Shown piece by piece: positions 61,586 to 64,000 of a DNA stretch of 64,000 nt (position 1 is its first letter; each line of letters begins with the position of its first letter). The DNA is from Gemmatimonadota bacterium. GTDB taxonomy: Bacteria > Latescibacterota > UBA2968 > UBA8231. A model generated the notes under the pieces. That model ran no database searches. It was not told where the DNA came from and saw nothing but the letters and a program-made list of their open reading frames with translations. Position numbers and translations under genes: made by a program. The stretch is taken from NCBI GenBank assembly GCA_018672475.1, contig JABHFS010000143.1, positions 30,866-94,865 of the forward strand. The letters are read 5' to 3'.

Positions 61586-64000
61586 TTAGTTTTCCACTTC
61601 AACGCTTGCTAGTGCCGTCCAATCGCTGAATCGGTCGTCTACGTCGCGCGCCCTTAACCGATAGTAATAGGTCGTGCCACGCGAGACCGTGTTATCCACC
61701 CTGAACGTATCCAAAGTATTCGGTGTAATAGAGGTGAAATCGGAGTCTGTCGTGCTATTCGCCACGGTCGTGCGCTGCACCTCATAGTTCAGGATCGCAC
61801 CGGCCGAGGAGTTCCACCTCACCGTCACCGTCGGCGCTTCAGCAATATTGGACGGCGTCGATGACGAGAGCCTGACATTCGACGGCAGATCCACACCGCC
61901 CGTCGTCAGCGCAACGGTTGTCGAGCGATTGCTTAGATTGCCATCTTGGTCCGAAGCCTCAATCTGATAGTAATAGGTCGTGACGGCCACCAAGCCCGTA
62001 TCCGTAAAAGCCGTGGTAGTCGATGTCCCGACTAAATCAAAGGGCCCCGTGTTGGTCGTCGAACGATAGATCAAGTACGAGCTCAGACCGGTAAGCGTAG
62101 CGCCGTTGAGATCCGTTGTCGGTTGCTTCCAGGTGACCGACAATTGCTCGGGATCGCCAGTCGCCGGCTCTCCATCGACGAAAGTAGGCGCCGCCGGAGC
62201 CCGAGTGTCGGAATCTGCCGTCGTACCTGCAAAGGCCGACAGGCCGCTCTCCCCGGCATTGGTCACGACCGAAACCCGATAGAAGAAAGTCGCCCCACCG
62301 GTCAACCCAGAATCGATATAAGTGGTCTGACCCGTTGTATAGGAAGTCCCTTCGACGCCGGTCTGGCGCACATAATCTTGATCGGAGCGCGTCGATCGGT
62401 AGACATTATAACCGAGCAGACGATCTTCCGAACTCCCCGTCCAAGTGACCATGATCTGGCGAATATCCCCGGTCGCGGCAACGCCTGTCAGTTGCGAGAT
62501 TCCAGCGGTTTTTGTCGAGATCGTTGACGAACGCGAACTGGCATTGCCAGAATCATCGATGGAACGCACTGCATAAAAATAGGTAGTCGACGATTCTAAG
62601 CCGGTGTCGACGAAACTGGTCGAGGCCGAGTTAAGTGTATCAATTGCGGCAAAAGCGGTCTCATCGCCTTTCGAGCGCAGGACGATATAAGAGCTTAACC
62701 CCGTCAGGTCGCTGCCGTCGGCATCTGTGGAAGAGGGGCTCCAACTAACGGTAATTTGTGCAGCGCTCAGATCGGCCGTCGCTGCCAAGTCGGAAGGCGC
62801 AGCAGGTGCCACCTGATCCGGTCCGTCAGTAAGGACCTGCACCGCCGTCGAACGACTACTTTCGTTGCCAGAATCATCAAAGGCCATCAGAGTGTAGAAA
62901 TACGTCGTCAGCGACTCCAAAGCCGAATCTTCAAACTGGCGCGAAGCTGCTGAGAGCGTATCCATCGGCACAAACGCATTGACACTGCCCTTTGAGCGGA
63001 AGACCACATAACCGGCAAGCCCGGTCAAATCACCGCCGTCCGCATCACTGACCGAGGGGCTCCAACTGACCACGACTCGGCCAAAATCTACTCCATCGGG
63101 TACTGCTGAAACATTTTGTGGTGTCGCAGGGGCAATCTGATCAGGCCCTTCGGTCCGCACCTGAACGGGATTCGCGCGCGCGCTTTCGTTATTGGCCGCA
63201 TCGAGCGCGGTAACCGTATAAAAATAATCGGTCAGCAGGTTCAAGTTCAGATCTTCGAATTCGCGAGCGGTAGCCGCCAACGTGTCGACCGGCACGAACG
63301 AATTGACGGTGCCCTTTGAGCGGAAGACCACATAACTCACCAAGCCGGTTAGATCACCGCCGTCGGCGTCGCGCACCGAAGGACTCCAACGAACCACAGC
63401 CCGGCCAAAATCGGCCTCGTCTGCCACCGCCGAAAGATTACTCGGCGCCTCCGGTGCGATCTGGTCGGGGCCCTCTGTGCGCACCTGTACCGAACTGGCC
63501 CGAGCGCTCTCATTGCCCGCATCGTCAATCGCGCTGATCGTATAGAAATAAGTCGTCAGCTCTTCCAACGAAGTATCGACATACTCGCGAGCCTCAGCAC
63601 CAAGCGTATCGACCGGCACGAACGAATTAGCGGTGCCCTTCGAGCGGAAGACCACATAACCCGCGAGACCCGTCAAGTCACCGCCGTCGGCGTCGCGCAC
63701 CGAAGGACTCCAACGAACGACCGCTTTGCCGAAATCCGTTTCATCCGGCACCGCCGAAAGATTGCTCGGCGACTCCGGCGCAACTTGGTCCGGGCCTTCT
63801 GTACGCACCTGCACCGCACTGGCCCGAGCGCTCTCATTGCCCGAATCGTCCATCGCGCTAACAGTGTAAAAATAAGTCGTCAGCTCTTCCAGCGAAGTAT
63901 CGACATACTCGCGAGCCTCTGCACCAAGCGTGTCGACCGGCACGAACGAACTAGCGGTGCCCTTCGAGCGGAAGACTACATAACCCGCGAGACCCGTCAA
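61586..64000 (-). CDS. Fibronectin type III repeat protein, partial (N-terminus outside window)
   Basis: At least 804 residues; the frame is open to the right edge, so no real start is visible. It is made of eight fibronectin type III domains, the first incomplete. Domains 1-5 are a homogeneous set with a 107-108-residue period (V-[VI]-x-W-S-P-S, D-A-D-G-[GS]-D-L-T-G-L, Y-V-V-F-R-S-K-G, T-[TD]-Y-F-Y, N-E-S-[AS]-R). Domains 6-8 are more diverged. The protein ends in domain 8 with no FlgD-like or other sorting domain, unlike the large proteins at the left of the window. Secretion and a role in adhesion or glycan binding are inferred. Confidence 0.85.
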   Translation of the reverse strand: MTGLAGYVVFRSKGTASSFVPVDTLGAEAREYVDTSLEELTTYFYTVSAMDDSGNESARASAVQVRTEGPDQVAPESPSNLSAVPDETDFGKAVVRWSPSVRDADGGDLTGLAGYVVFRSKGTANSFVPVDTLGAEAREYVDTSLEELTTYFYTISAIDDAGNESARASSVQVRTEGPDQIAPEAPSNLSAVADEADFGRAVVRWSPSVRDADGGDLTGLVSYVVFRSKGTVNSFVPVDTLAATAREFEDLNLNLLTDYFYTVTALDAANNESARANPVQVRTEGPDQIAPATPQNVSAVPDGVDFGRVVVSWSPSVSDADGGDLTGLAGYVVFRSKGSVNAFVPMDTLSAASRQFEDSALESLTTYFYTLMAFDDSGNESSRSTAVQVLTDGPDQVAPAAPSDLAATADLSAAQITVSWSPSSTDADGSDLTGLSSYIVLRSKGDETAFAAIDTLNSASTSFVDTGLESSTTYFYAVRSIDDSGNASSRSSTISTKTAGISQLTGVAATGDIRQIMVTWTGSSEDRLLGYNVYRSTRSDQDYVRQTGVEGTSYTTGQTTYIDSGLTGGATFFYRVSVVTNAGESGLSAFAGTTADSDTRAPAAPTFVDGEPATGDPEQLSVTWKQPTTDLNGATLTGLSSYLIYRSTTNTGPFDLVGTSTTTAFTDTGLVAVTTYYYQIEASDQDGNLSNRSTTVALTTGGVDLPSNVRLSSSTPSNIAEAPTVTVRWNSSAGAILNYEVQRTTVANSTTDSDFTSITPNTLDTFRVDNTVSRGTTYYYRLRARDVDDRFSDWTALASVEVEN
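62834..64000 (-). repeat. 324-bp tandem repeats encoding fibronectin type III domains
   Basis: Domain copies at 63482-63805, 63158-63481 and 62834-63157 follow a partial copy at 63806-64000. Copies 1 and 2 differ at only about five of the 63 residues that can be compared, and the DNA is also close, so they are recent duplications. Assembly or recombination could change the copy number. Confidence 0.8.

Overview
The window is 64 kb of GC-rich bacterial chromosome with dense coding and standard stop usage. The organism is Gram-negative: there is a TonB-dependent receptor, an outer-membrane barrel with Ca-binding repeats, several lipoproteins with a lipobox, and large secreted proteins ending in a FlgD-like Ig domain with an N-G-D-G-I-N-D-E motif. 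That C-terminal domain, the CBM9-like secreted protein, the long secreted proteins with discoidin-like and calcium-repeat segments, and the abundance of enolase-superfamily and M19 dipeptidase genes suggest an uncultured member of the FCB superphylum, perhaps a Latescibacterota-type lineage. The taxonomic placement is inference. I found no rRNA, tRNA, CRISPR array, prophage or intact insertion sequence.

Layout. 1-8.8 kb (minus strand): a surface-protein block of three large secreted proteins, the first running off the left edge through a GTG start, plus a CBM9-like secreted protein with its own consensus promoter and terminator. 9.1-18.2 kb (minus): nine co-directional genes, namely galU, lactate racemase larA, a FlgT/CsgG-like envelope protein with a Glu-Glu-Lys tract, a small exported protein, an acyltransferase, a PD40/TolB-like lipoprotein, a GT39-type membrane glycosyltransferase, a lipoprotein and an internally duplicated exported protein. 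18.3-21.3 kb (plus): a coupled triad of HAD phosphatase, PfkB kinase and an unassigned enzyme, facing an acyl-CoA synthetase. 23.5-28.7 kb (plus): a barrel protein, an MR-type enolase-superfamily enzyme and two tandem M19 dipeptidases, with a 131-bp inverted-repeat element between them.

29-32 kb: a VOC-family gene interrupted by one in-frame UGA, the ilvB-ilvH acetolactate synthase operon and an orphan receiver protein. 32.7-42.6 kb: a TonB receptor (minus), an oxidoreductase, then ppdK-parA-parB and an FGE-like lipoprotein overlapping head to tail. 43-47.5 kb: larB-mobA, ctaB and ligA. larB makes the first intermediate of the nickel-pincer cofactor that LarA needs, so two parts of one pathway lie 26 kb apart. 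47.5-52 kb (minus): two tandem paralogous enolase-superfamily proteins, an M20 peptidase and a small membrane protein. 52-56 kb (minus): argR-argB-argD-argH with an ARG-box-like operator over its promoter. 56-61 kb (minus): tilS-ftsH-folP-cdaA, all overlapping. 61.6-64 kb (minus): a fibronectin type III repeat protein cut by the right edge.

The observations most worth following are the UGA at a normally Cys position of the VOC gene, the CdaA whose catalytic DGA motif reads DQA, the tandem enolase-superfamily pair, the HAD/PfkB/unknown triad, and a ligA promoter that leaves almost no 5' leader.
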